Positions 23,337 to 34,632 are shown, counted from the stretch's first letter. The stretch: 64,000 nt of DNA from Temnopleurus reevesii (GCA_036244855.1 BQKZ01002866.1:14940-78939), one strand, 5' to 3'. The notes: generated from the sequence alone by a model not told the origin. A program made the numbers and translations.

Positions 23337-26025
23337 GTATATGTATATCCTTTTATTGCCAGTTTTTATACTAGGCCCATGAGAAACTAAAAACATTTTG
23401 AGCCGTTTTGAGCCGTTTTGAGCCGTAGGACATTCTATTGTCTTCCATCATAACGAATATGAGCCAATGATAATAATAACAATAATAATATCTTTTATTT
23501 ATTTAGTGCCTTATAATGTCTACATCAGCTCAGAGCGCTTCTGATATTATTTACCGGTCACTGGATGGCAAATCGAGCCTAACATCATCACAACCGTATA
23601 GGCTCACACATAATCAGATAATGTGTTGCTGTCTCCTATGAAAAATATTTTGGGTTAATTATATGTATGTAAGTGATATTCAAATAATATGTCTTTTTTT
23701 AAACCTTAGATACCCTTTAAGAGCAACATAGATGACGATAGGAGTTTTAATCATCTTCATTAGTAGGGATTACTAAGAATTATGTTTGTATTATTTACCC
23801 CAAAATTCTCAAACTGTGTGTCAAATTTCTTATATGTTTCTAGTCAAATGTCTAATTTGCATCAATATTTTCACTATATGCAGGCTCAGAAAGGTGTGTA
23901 AAATGTCTAAAATAACCAGTACAAAACCCTTTTTCTATTGCCCTTTTGGGCCAGACAATCGGTTGATTAGGTGATGAGTAAAAGGGAAATGATGTGTCGC
24001 CTAAAATTAGTGGTGATGATTGGTTTAGCGAGTCTGCAGCCGGTCTGGCCTCTGGCAGGGGTCATTAATGTCCGCAAGTCCAGTCTACTACCCCTTCACT
24101 GGTTACGCCTCAGACCAGCCTTTAGCTGGTTAGAAGAGCTACGAACTAGAAAATTATTTGGATACATATTAGAAAAGAGGCATTAGCTACCTACCCTGAT
24201 ATATATTTGATATCTAGAATTTAACCCTAATTCTACTAAGCTGTTTTGTGCGGTATATTTCTAAAACATGCAGAATGTCAAAACAGCATACCTGGTTGTC
24301 GCAAATTTGGTTTTGTGAAGTTAAAGAAAAAAGTTGAAATCACTTAGAGCGCAGAAAAAAGTTTGGCGGCATGGCGCAGCGAAATGTTGAGGAAGAAAGG
24401 CCATTATATCCTCCCTCCTCAAGTAGATGTAGGGATAAGCTAGATATGCATTTAAGCCAGGAATGAAAAATTATATTGGTATTAGATTGAAGGAAGAAAG
24501 GCACGGTAGCTCTTGAATTGACTGGATTTATTTGATTTTATTTGGAGTGATTTGACTTGGTTTGATTAGACTTTATGTGATTTGATTGAATAAGATTTGA
24601 TCTGATTTGATGTGAATTGTTTTTTATTAAAAGCCCAACTGAAATGTCCAATTTGTGGATCTCTAAACATAGGAATTTGTATGTCATTTATTTGGTTAAT
24701 TGCTGCAGCATTCTAGGAATAAATCTCAATGACGATAACCCAGCTGCTGCAGTCATTTTATTTCTAGAATGATAATTCAAAAGCCGAGTTGCTTGGCAAT
24801 GACGTGAGGTTCATATTTGCAAAAAAAGTATGTCATTTGGTTTTGGCATGTTGTCAAGCTTCAAAGTTATGAATTATAATCTCATACTCCTAGTCCAGAA
24901 GGGGATTAAATCAATGTCTACTTCTTGCTTGGAAAATGTATTCTTAGGGCCACCTCCATCTAACTTTCATGCCATTTTTTCCAAGCAATCAGGATATTTT
25001 CCAAAATAAGCACTGTGTCCTGTTTCTCGATTTGAGATTGACACTGAAACGAATGCATAAGTGCTCCTGTTTTCAATCACGATATAATGAAATTAAAGTC
25101 TGTGTAATAAACGAACCCGGATACCTGTTTGTAGAAAAACGTTATGAGAAACTTTGATTGCCTGTCAAAGTATACGATCAAAGCAGATGCCACAAATTTG
25201 TGTGAATGTATATAAAATTTTCTGATAATAAAATACAACTCTTTTACTTTCCAACTGATGAATAACATTAGGATTTGGATTTTGCATAGATAACAAGAAA
25301 TTGAAAAGTTTGGAGATAAATGTGTATTAACATTATCCAAAGGAGCAGTGGTTCGGGCAGTTAATTGGGGGCAATCAAAAACCATTGATCTCCACCATCA
25401 GCTTTGTCATAAGATGGAAAAATATTGATAAATGTTGACTATCCGTCACTATTCTTTCCTGTCACCATTCTTGGATCACAGTTGGATCAGTGGATCATAT
25501 ATATTGTTCTGAGACTTTATAGTGATAACAGGTTGCAAAAGATTCTGACTAGCATTGAATTTAGTGAAATTAAGTGTTGTGAATGATGAATAATATCATT
25601 TAATAAGCCCAACAGACATCTGCAAGATTCTGCAAATGTGAATAGAAAAGAAATTACATATGAAAATATATATTTCATGCATTTTGATCCTTATATTACC
25701 GTTAAATATTGTTTGCTGAACCAATCGTATAAAATGAACTCAACAACCTTTTACACATTTCTAGTCATGCATTTACAGAAATTCTTGACTTCACCTTATT
25801 TCAACCAACTTTCATGACCATGACCATTAATAATCAATACTATTAAAAATTGTTCTATGAAACATTCACGTCTTTCAGAAATTTCAAGACTGTACCAGTG
25901 TACAGAGTTTAAATACAGAGTTTCGCATTTGAACATAATGACAATTTACAATAATTTTCTTATGCAAGTAGATTAATTCCTGATTTCTTCAACTTGTTTT
26001 ATATCAGCTTCCCCACAATGTACTT

Positions 26026-26330
26026 AGTATAAAGGGATCTGATATAACAATAGTCCTAAAAATCTGGTCTCTGCTCTTTTTAAATTGATTTGTGTTTTTT
26101 TTAACCCTGCTGTAAAGAGATTACTGCTATTACAGTGAAACCTCTTTATAACAAGGTCCTTGGGACCATGAAAATTATCTTGTCATATCAGGTTCCCCAC
26201 TATATCAGGGTAACAAAACAACGAACTATAAAGAGCTGGGACCAATAAAATCACCTTGTTATAACAGGTATCTAGCTTTATTTGACCTCTTCATAACGAG
26301 GTGCCAATGTACAAGGTAATTTTGAAGGCC
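26026..26330. mobile_element. Palindromic pogo/Tigger-like short element or fragment
   Basis: CAGTGAAACCTCTTTATAAC at 26135 is opposed by GACCTCTTCATAACGAGG and TTATAACAGG-type segments to its right. Related, more decayed copies lie at 32158-32340 and 47476-47620 (GATATAACAATA, then TGTAAAGAGGTAATAGTTTG or similar). A terminus of this kind next to TA is typical of pogo/mariner-type nonautonomous elements. The superfamily is inferred from that only. Confidence 0.5.
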
Positions 26331-26414
26331 CCATGTAACTTGTTAACTGAGTTTTCACAATACAGATCAATACTATAAATTTTGAAACATTTTCTTCTAA
26401 TTCTTTTGTTTCAG

Positions 26415-26546
26415 GAGTTTGAAGGACGTACCAGTGTACAGGGTCAAAAAATGGGGTTTCTCCTTCGATGATCTCCTGAAGGATCCCCTAGGGAGAGATC
26501 AACTCTCAAAGTTCCTGGCCAAGGAGTTCAGTGAAGAAAACTTGAG
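26415..26546 (+). CDS. R7-family RGS protein, start of the RGS domain
   Basis: A 132-base exon with acceptor tttgtttcag and donor AG|gtaaga. It encodes [20 protein letters not shown] and then a block with [13 protein letters not shown] and EFSEENL, ending two bases into an Arg codon. VYRVKxWGFSF..LLKDP.GR..F..FL..EFS.ENLRFW is the standard opening of the RGS box in R7 proteins. This domain binds activated Galpha(i/o) and speeds GTP hydrolysis. The ENL at the end contains the asparagine of the first Galpha-contact segment. Vertebrate R7 proteins have F where this one has L in DQLSKFL. Confidence 0.93.
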
Positions 26547-26885
26547 GTAAGATAAAACTTTAGGATGAGAGATCAATTAAACCAAGGAGGCTTTTGGGGG
26601 GAACCCCCAGCCATGATTCCATGTACATCAATCCAACCAGTCACAGCATGTTTCAAACTGTAACAAAACACCAGGCACAGTTTGAGAGGACTGTGATCAG
26701 ACCAGGGATGTGCATGGCACCCATGCATAAATGGGGATGCACTGACGGTTCTGCAGGGAACTTAGACTATGCCCTTTTTTAGGGAAATGGTTGTGTGTTG
26801 ATGCAAAAATGATCATGAATACCACACAATCAAATGGAACAGCAATGATTACATTTTTTTGTAAGAATATATTTTACTAAAATAT

Positions 26886-26963
26886 GATCTCCTGAAGGAT
26901 CCCCCTACGGAGAGATCAACTCTCAAAGTTCCTGGCCAAGGAGTTCAGTGAAGAAAACTTGAG
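26886..26963 (+). pseudogene. Partial RGS exon copy 2, frameshifted
   Basis: It repeats the last 77 bases of the exon ending at 26546, with one extra C (GGATCCCCCTACGG against GGATCCCCTAGGG), which shifts the frame. The donor AG|gtaaga is intact, but no acceptor AG sits at its 5' edge. Confidence 0.85.
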
Positions 26964-26979
26964 GTAAGATAAAACTTTA

Positions 26980-27110
26980 TACCCAGGTCACATAGGACCC
27001 CGGAAGCAACACGATTCACCCCGACTCATTGTTCTGAGGCAGTTAACTGTGAATTAACAAAAAAAAAGGGGTGAATCGTGTTGCTTCCGGGGTCCTATGT
27101 GACCAGGGCT
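26980..27110. mobile_element. 131-bp foldback MITE, GGTCACATAGGACCCCGGAAG family, copy 1
   Basis: The arms CACATAGGACCCCGGAAGC and its inverse GCTTCCGGGGTCCTATGTG surround CAACACGATTCACCCC and its inverse. Comparison with the uninserted unit at 26555-26565 (ACTTTAGGATG) places the insertion at TTTA/TTA, so the target duplication is TTA or TTAA-like. Confidence 0.85.
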
Positions 27111-27436
27111 TAAGGATGAGAAATCAATTAAACCAAGGAGGCTTTTTGGGGGAACCTCCACGCCATGATTCCATGTACAACACTCCAACCAGTCACAGCA
27201 GGTTTCAAACTGTAACAAAACACCAGGCACAGTTTGAGAGGACTGTGATCAGACCAGGGATGTGCATGGCACCCATGCATAAATGGGGATACACTGACGG
27301 TTCTGCTGGGAACTCTGACTATGCCCTTTTTTAGGGAAATGGTTGTGTGTAGATACAAAAATTATCATGAAGATCACACAATCAAATGAAACTGCAATGA
27401 TTACTTTTTTTGTAAGAATATATTTTACCAAAATAT

Positions 27437-27513
27437 GATCTCCTGAAGGATCCCCTAGGGAGAGATCAACTCTCAAAGTTCCTGGCCAAGGAGTTCAGTG
27501 AAGAAAACTTGAG
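27437..27513 (+). pseudogene. Partial RGS exon copy 3, frame intact but without acceptor
   Basis: It repeats the last 77 bases of the exon ending at 26546 without change in the stretch I compared, and keeps its donor AG|gtaaga. The sequence just upstream (CCAAAATAT) gives no acceptor, so by itself it should not be spliced in, but the donor could compete with the true one. Confidence 0.85.
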
Positions 27514-27543
27514 GTAAGATGAAACTATGGGATAAGAGATTAA

Positions 27544-28125
27544 AGGGGAACCAACCTCTGAAATTATCGTGCTCTCATTGAATGAAGAAAAATCGGATGA
27601 AGAAACTGTGAAAATGTGAGCAAAATCAGACAATCCCTTCAAAAGTTATCAATTAACATAGATATGAGGATCACTGTCACTGATGGGGATCCCTGCGATC
27701 CACAACATTGACGGAATCTGTGACGTTATGTCGAACTACTCGTAATTCACTTTGTAAATAGCATTTTTTTTAATGGATTAATGTAAAATTCAGAGTAAGG
27801 GTTTACAAATTCTTTTCAAAGTTCATGCAGAATCGACAAAGAAATTACATATTCAAGCAGAAAACCAATATTTTGTTGACTTTTCTGAAAAAAAAAGAAG
27901 TCGTGAAATTTTGTTTTACAGGGTGAATGAGGATTTATCCGACATGAAGTCATGGATTCTGTCAATGTTGCCAATCGCACGGATCCCCATCAGAGGCAGG
28001 GATTCTCATATCTCTGTACCTTTGAAAAACTTTTGCACAGGTTGTACGATTTGGCTCAATTTTCATTTTTATCTGATTTTTCTTCATTCAATGATAATAT
28101 GACAATTCCAGAGGTTGGTTCCCCT
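27544..28125. mobile_element. TTAA-flanked MITE, AGGGGAACCAACC-terminus family, copy A (582 bp)
   Basis: It has exact TTAA flanks at 27540-27543 and 28126-28129, with termini AGGGGAACCAACCTCTG and its inverse CAGAGGTTGGTTCCCCT. It carries the subterminal GAGCAAAATCAGACAA, a TGTGACGTTATGTCG centre and the inverse block. The element truncates the third unit of the exon-bearing tandem repeat. Confidence 0.88.
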
Positions 28126-28598
28126 TTAAGGAAACTAAGTAGTCTTTTGGAGGGAACCCCCACTCAAGGATTCTATGAACATCAAGCCAACCAGTCACAC
28201 TCAGCAGGTTTCAAACTTTAATGGATCGCCAGGCGCAATTTGAAATAACTGTGATCAGGTCAGGAAGGTGCATAGCCAACATGCTTTATTGGGGATACAC
28301 CGCGCATACTAAACGTTACCGAACCCAGGCCCTTGCTTTTCCATGGCATGGTTACACATTCCACTATTGAAACCATGTTAAAGAAGAGAGAACAAACAAA
28401 CAAGGTACATAAATCACATCCATGGTGATAATACATATTCCACTGCTGCCACCATACTAACATTGACAAAAAGAAATTGATACTTAATGATAATGATACA
28501 TACAATTTATATAGCGCTTAATTCCAAACCGATTTACATAATGAACACCATGCATTTCCATGGCATGGTTACATATCCCATTATTTCCACCATATTAA

Positions 28599-29107
28599 AG
28601 GGGAACCAACCCCTGGAATTATCATGCTCTCATTGAATAAAGAAAAATCAGATGAACAAATTGTGAAAATTTGAGCAAAATCAGACAACCCATTCGAAAG
28701 TGATGAATTTTCAAGTTCACAGAGATTTGATGATCACTGCCGCCCATGGGGATCCGTGCGATCGGCAAAACCGACGGAATCTGTGACGTCATGTCGGACA
28801 ACTCCTCATTCACTTTGTACATAGAATGTATAAAAATGGATTCATGTAAAATTTAGAGAAAGGTTGCAACATGAATCCTCTCACCATACATGCAGAATCA
28901 ATACAATAATGCTATACCCCAACCAGAATGTGGTATTTTGTTGACTTTTCCGAAAAAAGGGAGAAAATGAGAAGTTTTGTATACAGAGCGAATGAGGAGT
29001 TGTCCGACATGACGTCACAGATTCCGTCGAATTTGCCGATCAGAGTTTGTTCATCTGATTTTTCTTCATTCAATGAGAGCACGATAATTCCAGGGGTTGG
29101 TTCCCCT
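28599..29107. mobile_element. TTAA-flanked MITE, AGGGGAACCAACC-terminus family, copy B (509 bp)
   Basis: TTAA lies at 28595-28598 and 29108-29111. The termini are AGGGGAACCAACCCCTGGAA and its inverse. It contains TGTGACGTCATGTCGGACAA. A paralogous tandem unit at about 28372-28400 (CCATGTTAAAGAAGAGAGAAC) has one TTAA at the equivalent place and no insertion, and so serves as an empty-site comparison. Confidence 0.88.
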
Positions 29108-30931
29108 TTAAAGATGGGAGAACAAATCAACATCGGGAGTCAACAAGGCATATTAATCACATCCATGATGATAATTCATATCCCACTGCTGCCACCATAA
29201 TAAAGAAGACAAAAAGGAAACAACATTTGGGACCCTATATCATTAATTACAGAGACATGGGCTTGTATCCTAGTAGTAATACTGCCATAATATTGAATAA
29301 ATTGATTGAATCCAAAACCACACACCTCACATCTTCACATCAATCTTTGAAAGATTTTGGTTTGTATTCCACTCATTCCAGCATAAGTAAAGAAGATAAA
29401 AGATATCCCGAACAGGATCCTAAAACCTCTCATTTCACTGATGTGGGTTTATTGTCTTACCGTAATCACCACAATACACAAAACCAAACAAATACATGTA
29501 AAAGATCATTGTGACAATATGTAGGAAAGTGTTTGTTTCACATTTGAATGCTGCTATTGAACAAAAACAAACCCACAGCAGGAAATGTCATTAGTCATTT
29601 CAATAGTATGTGTTTATGTCTCTGCACAAAGACTTTCCCTAACAAAAAAACCCACAATAATCATTTTAAATTTTGTTCCACTGATAGCATTTCACATTAT
29701 AACAGGCAATCTAGGTCAAAGTGGTAACTTTCATATGTTCTCTCTTGACAACTGTTAAAGACATTATGGCTCAAAACCATGATTTTTTGTTTAAACGTAC
29801 CTCCAATTTGACATTGGAAATTACCCCAGAAAAAAATGCATTGGTGAGGTTCCAAATTTCCCAAATGACTGTTCGATGATACATTTGCTAGAGCCTTTTG
29901 AATCTTTCTGCTCCTCTAATAAAGGGAGCATAAAATATTGTGAGAATAAAATATTTTGAGAATGTGAGTTTTAATTTACAATACATTTTCTCTATTTTGC
30001 GGCATTTGTAAAATTTAATCATAGTTTATTTTTTGATGAATATAGCATCATTTTGTTTACAGCTGTATTCAAAGTTTAACTATCCTGTTCATATTTAAAA
30101 GTAGGAAAATGTAAACAAGTTGCTCTTGCAGAATGATGACAGAATGATGACGAAAGATGACTTGCATCTTTCANTGCAGTGGACAGAGCACGTGGAGAAT
30201 GACATAATTTCGCTTTTAACCGGTTTGAGGTTATCATATTAGTTTTCCCTTGTCTATACAATTCACGTGGTGCTTTGTTTGTAACATAAGATTATTTTAA
30301 TCATTCATTTTTCCAAATTGAAGTTCTTTGCAAGTACTCGATATTCGCTTTAATCTAAATGTTAAAGACTTCTTTTGTGTGACCGTGGGCATTTTACATG
30401 TTGAAGGTGTGGCTGAAGCTTGACTCATCTGCTTCTATATTACATTGGCGTAATTTGCCTGTTCTCATTTCGAAAATTTAATCATTTTAGGAAGGTCGTT
30501 TTTAATGACAAGTGAATTACAAGTACATAACGTTCCAACCCTGTCAAATCCACAGCCGACTGATTCTACTAGTTCTCCATTCCATTCAAAGATGAGTAGG
30601 CCTAATACCATGATTGCCGAGACGAACTAAATGATACAATGGGAAAGACATTAACAATTTAACCCATTCGCTATTGAAACTGGGTGGTCCTTGTGCAGTT
30701 GTGCAAAATCTATTAGAATAAAAGAATGCAATATTCAATAGGTTATGTTTGAGTGGCCTGCAAGCTCCCAAGAAAAAAGTATTAAAGGCATGGAATAACA
30801 TTGTTTTCGTTAAACAATCCGAACTGCCATTTCATAAATGGTATATCAATGATTGATGGTGTACAGAAATTTAATAAAATATTAGGCTTTATAATCAAAG
30901 TTTAGTGCAAAACAAAGCAAATCAAAATTAA

Positions 30932-31535
30932 AGGGAAACCAGCCTTTGTGATTATCGTGCTCTCAATGAATGAAGAAAAATCAAATGAACAAACTGTGAA
31001 AATTTGAGCAAAATCGGACAACCCGTTCAACAGTTATGAATTTTCAAAGTCACTGAGATATGACGATCCCTATCGCTGATGGAGATCCGTGCGATCAGCA
31101 AATTCTGCGGAATATGTGACGTCATGTCGGACAACCCCTCATTCACTTTGTACATAAAGTTTTTAAAAATGGATTAATGTAAAATTTAGAGTAAGGTTGC
31201 GACATCATTCTTCTCAAAATACATGCAGAATCAACAGAGAAATGCTATACCCTAACCGAAAATTGGCTTTTTGTTGACTTTTCCGAAAAAAGGGAGAAAA
31301 TGTGAAAATATGTGTACAGAGTGAATGAAAAGTTGTCCGACATGACGTCATGAATTCCGTCGAATTTGCCGATCTGACGGATCCCCATGCGCGGTAGGGA
31401 TCGTAATATCTCTGTGACTTTGAAAAGTCATAACTTTTGAACTGGCTGCCCGATTTTGCTCAAATGTTCACAGTTTGTTCATCTGATTTTTCTTTATTCA
31501 ATGAGAGCACGATAATCCCAGGGGTTGGTTTCCCT
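30932..31535. mobile_element. TTAA-flanked MITE, AGGGGAACCAACC-terminus family, copy C (604 bp)
   Basis: TTAA lies at 30928-30931 and 31536-31539. The ends are AGGGAAACCAGCC and the inverse GGTTGGTTTCCCT. Two TGACGTCATG segments flank the centre, and the subterminal motif CCGATTTTGCTCAAA is present on the right arm with its inverse on the left. Confidence 0.88.
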
Positions 31536-31620
31536 TTAAAGATGTGATCTCTATCTGTCTAAATTCACACTGCGCAAAAATAAGGTAGGCCTACACTTTA
31601 TCTATTTTTTCATAAATTTA

Positions 31621-31752
31621 AAGCCCCGGTCACATAGGACCCCGGAAGAAACACGATTCACCCCGACTCTTTGTTAATTCACAGTCAACTGCCTCAGAAC
31701 AACGAGTCGGGGTGAATCGTGTTGCTTTCGGGGTCCTATGTGACCGGGGCTT
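31621..31752. mobile_element. 132-bp foldback MITE, GGTCACATAGGACCCCGGAAG family, copy 2
   Basis: AAGCCCCGGTCACATAGGAC and the inverse GTCCTATGTGACCGGGGCTT bound a second palindromic block (CACGATTCACCCCGACTC and its inverse). The flanks TTTA/TTAA-like match the insertion preference seen in copy 1. Confidence 0.88.
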
Positions 31753-32934
31753 TTAACCACTTTCCTTACTTTTTGAGTGGCTTAAGTGACGGTACCAAAT
31801 ACGGAATTTGTATTGCAAACCCAGCTTTTTTATATTTCTTTTACAGACTTGGTCTGATCCCAAGAATCATATATTTATTGAAAGGATGAAAATAAGACAA
31901 GTAGTACAAAAAATTGAAGTAAATCTCACAATTAAAAAAGAAAATTATGTATTTCTGACATGATAATATAGACTTGAATTGTATTCTTGAGAACAGGTGT
32001 CAAACTNAAAGTACAGCAAATATACAGGTATGACTATTCAAAGAAATGCAATAAAATACTATTATAGTACAATATTTCAAAAGTTCATTGTAACCAAGTT
32101 CATTTTATAGTATTTCAGGAAATATAACATCTGACTTCAATAGATGAGTGATATTCAATTGGAAACTCGTTGTAAAGAGATCTGATATAACAATATCCAT
32201 GATGTAAAGAGGTAATAGTTTGGTTCAATCTCTGTATAACTTAATGTTTTTAACCTTCTACGACAAGATTACTGCTAGAGAAAGGTATTTTTGATGGTCC
32301 TAAGTACCTCGATATATTGAGTTTTTACTGTTCATAATTGAATATTGCAAAGTAGTTTTCATGCAATGTAGACATTTAAAGGACAAAATTGAATAGTTTA
32401 AGTCCTTGAGAAACAATATTGGAAAGTGCACGGAAGCTAAAAACAGGATATATTTCCTGACAATAGGATGTTTATGGTAAAATAATAGGATTTCGATAAA
32501 TATGAGATGGGCAGCTCTGAATATAATGTGTTTTTTAGGATTTTAATCAGTTGATAATTCTTAACCCACTAGCAACTGGAGATTGTGTACAAGGTCCTAT
32601 TGTTCACTGGAAGGTGTAGAATTATTTCTGCCTGTCTTACATTTTTACGGATGATATGAAATAAATATACACATGTTTATAGTTTTTGTGATAGGATTAT
32701 TTTCTTAAGAACATAAGGATTACACACGTACCAAATTCATCATTCATAAATGGGTACTGGTAGGAAATTTCTTGAATGCAGATAGCACCAAACTTGTGGC
32801 CTTGCCATATGCGGTTAATTATTCACAGAATGCTTAGTAGAGAAACTTTGTATTAAACGCTAAATGAATGTTGTATATTATTGTTATTTCTTAGTAATTC
32901 TTAAGCACTTTCTTCATATTTTCTGCCTACTCAG

Positions 32935-33136
32935 TGAGTTCTTGTCAGACAGTTCGCACAGTCCAATCAACGTGGACTCCAAGATCCTGGAAACGACACG
33001 CAAGAACATGAAGAACCCCAACCGCTACACATTTGACGCCGCCCAGGAACATATATACACGCTAATGCGCAGCGATAGTTACCCCCGCTTTCTCAGGTCG
33101 GAACAGTACAAGGAGCTGCTAAACCCAAAGAAAAAG
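32935..33136 (+). CDS. R7-family RGS protein, end of the RGS domain
   Basis: A 202-base exon with acceptor ttttctgcctactcag and donor AAG|gtgggt. After one base that closes the previous codon it reads EFLSDSSHSPINVDSKILET, then NPNRYTFDAAQEHIYTLM and SDSYPRFLRSEQYKELL, ending NPKKK. This is the C-terminal half of the RGS box, covering the INxDSK and DAQxHIYxLMxxDSYPRFL segments that form part of the Galpha-contact surface. The YTF..AQEHIY and the closing KKK resemble RGS6/RGS7 more than RGS9/RGS11. SDSSHS replaces the usual APGAPS. It ends in phase 0. Confidence 0.95.
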
Positions 33137-33280
33137 GTGGGTAGCCATGGCAACCGAAATAGCCACGGAAGATAGAATTATTCTAGAATCATAAAAAGAG
33201 GAGCTGATATCATAATGCTTGTAGTGTTTCTTAGGAAGGAGATTTTTATTATTTTTTTTTTATTTAGACTGGCTGCAATC

Positions 33281-33440
33281 TCACAAATGATTAGCCAGAG
33301 TTTGAGCATAATGTTTCCAAATGAGGCAAAAATTTTGTTTGGTTGTCCTCCACCAACTGACCCTCTAAAAATGGCCCGACCTGAACCTTTCTTTCTTTAA
33401 CTTTTTACTCAAATTGGAAAAAAGGGAAATTATAGAAAAG
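33281..33440. repeat. Dispersed repeat, one of three copies
   Basis: TTTGGTTGTCCTCCACCAAC, then CCTCTAAAAATGGCCCGACC, is matched at 44415-44475 (TTTGGTTGCCCTCCACCCAA, ACCCTCTGAAAATGGCCCGA) and, more weakly, at 8700-8770. All three are in the same orientation. The boundaries and origin are unknown. Confidence 0.65.
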
Positions 33441-34503
33441 CATATGAAATACAACATGAAAAATAGTTTTCAGATGAACTTTGACTTTTAACTCCCTTCT
33501 ACGTCTTATTTTCAACCTGAAATGTGTTCCAAAAGAGAAAAGATTGATGCAAAAAAACTTTCTCCAGATCAAATGACGCTTCTTTCAAAAACTGTCATTT
33601 CAGGGCAACCAAACAAATTTGTTGCTTTAGTTTGCCTTAGCTTATTTATTTTTCTTCACCTAGTTACACAAACTCAAATTTAGCTTTGAATAATTTGCAT
33701 TACATTTACCTATTAATTGCAAAATAGAAAATCTTTTTAAACCTTCTGAAAATTTATCTTTTTGCTTTGCTAATAATTTGTCCCCTTAATTTCACTACCA
33801 GAAGAAGTGTTCTGAAAAAGTAGATCATGAATACTAATCACTAAGAGAATCCGCTTAGAATATGCTTATTTAGATGACTTGTTTTTTTCACATTTTCATA
33901 CATCAAAAAAGTGTTTTGATAAATGCATAATTTTACTGACAATATCTGTATTTATGTCCTTCAGTCTTTTATCATGAATTTTAGACGAAAAATGCTATTC
34001 TACTGGGTTTAATGGATATAACACTCACCATTTTTAACAGTTGGTAAACCAATAATAGAAAATTATGAAATTGAATTATGAATGATTTTGTATAAATCTA
34101 TGAATAGGAAAGACTTATTGGGTTTGTGGATTTCAGTAATGATATTTTTTCATATAGAAAATTCAAATTAACAAAGAATAGCTAAATGGAAATGGATTAA
34201 TGCAATTTCAAACACATCAAAGAATTTTGATTTCAATATCCCTATATTTAGGAGAAGAAAATGCTGATGCCAATCACTTGAGCTTTATTAGAGAATGCAA
34301 AAGAATTCTTTGGTCGAGGGTAAAATTGCACTAGGATATAAGTCTTGGAAAATAAAGACTTTAGAAAAAAAAAATTCAGGTATAATTTATTTTAGTAATA
34401 TGAAGAGAGCACCTTTAAGAGATGTTTTGTTTTGTGTTCTTGATACTAACAGCTATCCATGCTTTCACTTATGACCTAAAAAAAAAGAAACTTACCAGAA
34501 TAA

Positions 34504-34632
34504 GGGGGTGTTTGATCGGAACGCGTGAATCAAAATCATTGTTTCATGCGCGTCTTCTTAAATGCGCATACCATGCGCGTTACAATGTGAAAAGTTGCAG
34601 TTGATTTGCAGATGATTTTGAACAACATCCCC
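34504..34632. mobile_element. Foldback MITE, GGGGTGTTG...GCGCATTT family, copy 1
   Basis: The ends GGGGGTGTTTGATC and CAACATCCCC are inverted. The interior has GATTCACGCG, GAAACAATG-like and TGCGCATACCATGCGCG segments shared with 44574-44721, 60855-60981 and 62370-62542. Confidence 0.75.

Larger units (their letters stand above)
23039..26414 (+). other. Intron between the GGL and RGS domains
   Basis: A 3.4 kb intron of phase 2 that contains a minus-strand SINE at 23192-23336 and a pogo-like repeat at about 26026-26330. It also has a (TAA)/(AAC) tract at 23468-23492, beginning another short dispersed repeat, and a degenerate GATTT-rich stretch at 24515-24625. I see no other exon or RNA gene in it. 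Confidence 0.7.
26468..27530. repeat. Tandem segmental triplication carrying the 3' half of an RGS exon
   Basis: The unit starts inside the coding exon (TGATCTCCTGAAGGATCCCC) and runs through its splice donor into the intron for about 418 bases. It recurs at 26886 (551 bases long, because a 131-base foldback is inserted at 26980-27110) and again from 27437, where it is cut short by the TTAA element at 27544. A stretch with ACCCCCA...GATTCCATG..CATCAATCCAACC is shared by the units and appears once more, degraded, at about 28141-28260. Confidence 0.88.
26547..32934 (+). other. Intronic interval with one expected RGS exon not found
   Basis: The exon ending at 26546 leaves two bases of an Arg codon, and the exon at 32935 opens with the third base of a codon. 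R7 proteins need about 25 residues (FWLA...to just before EFL) between them. No TT(T/C)TGG with a suitable acceptor and frame was seen. Ns at 30175 and 32007 mark places where sequence may be missing. The rest is TTAA elements, foldbacks and tandem repeats, with nothing else recognised at about 29230-30920 and 31760-32930. Confidence 0.65.

Noticed and set aside
27900..28221. Open frames of 63 and 89 codons on the plus strand
   Set aside because: They lie inside the TTAA element 27544-28125 and its flank. The same sequence recurs at 28599 and 30932 with broken frames.
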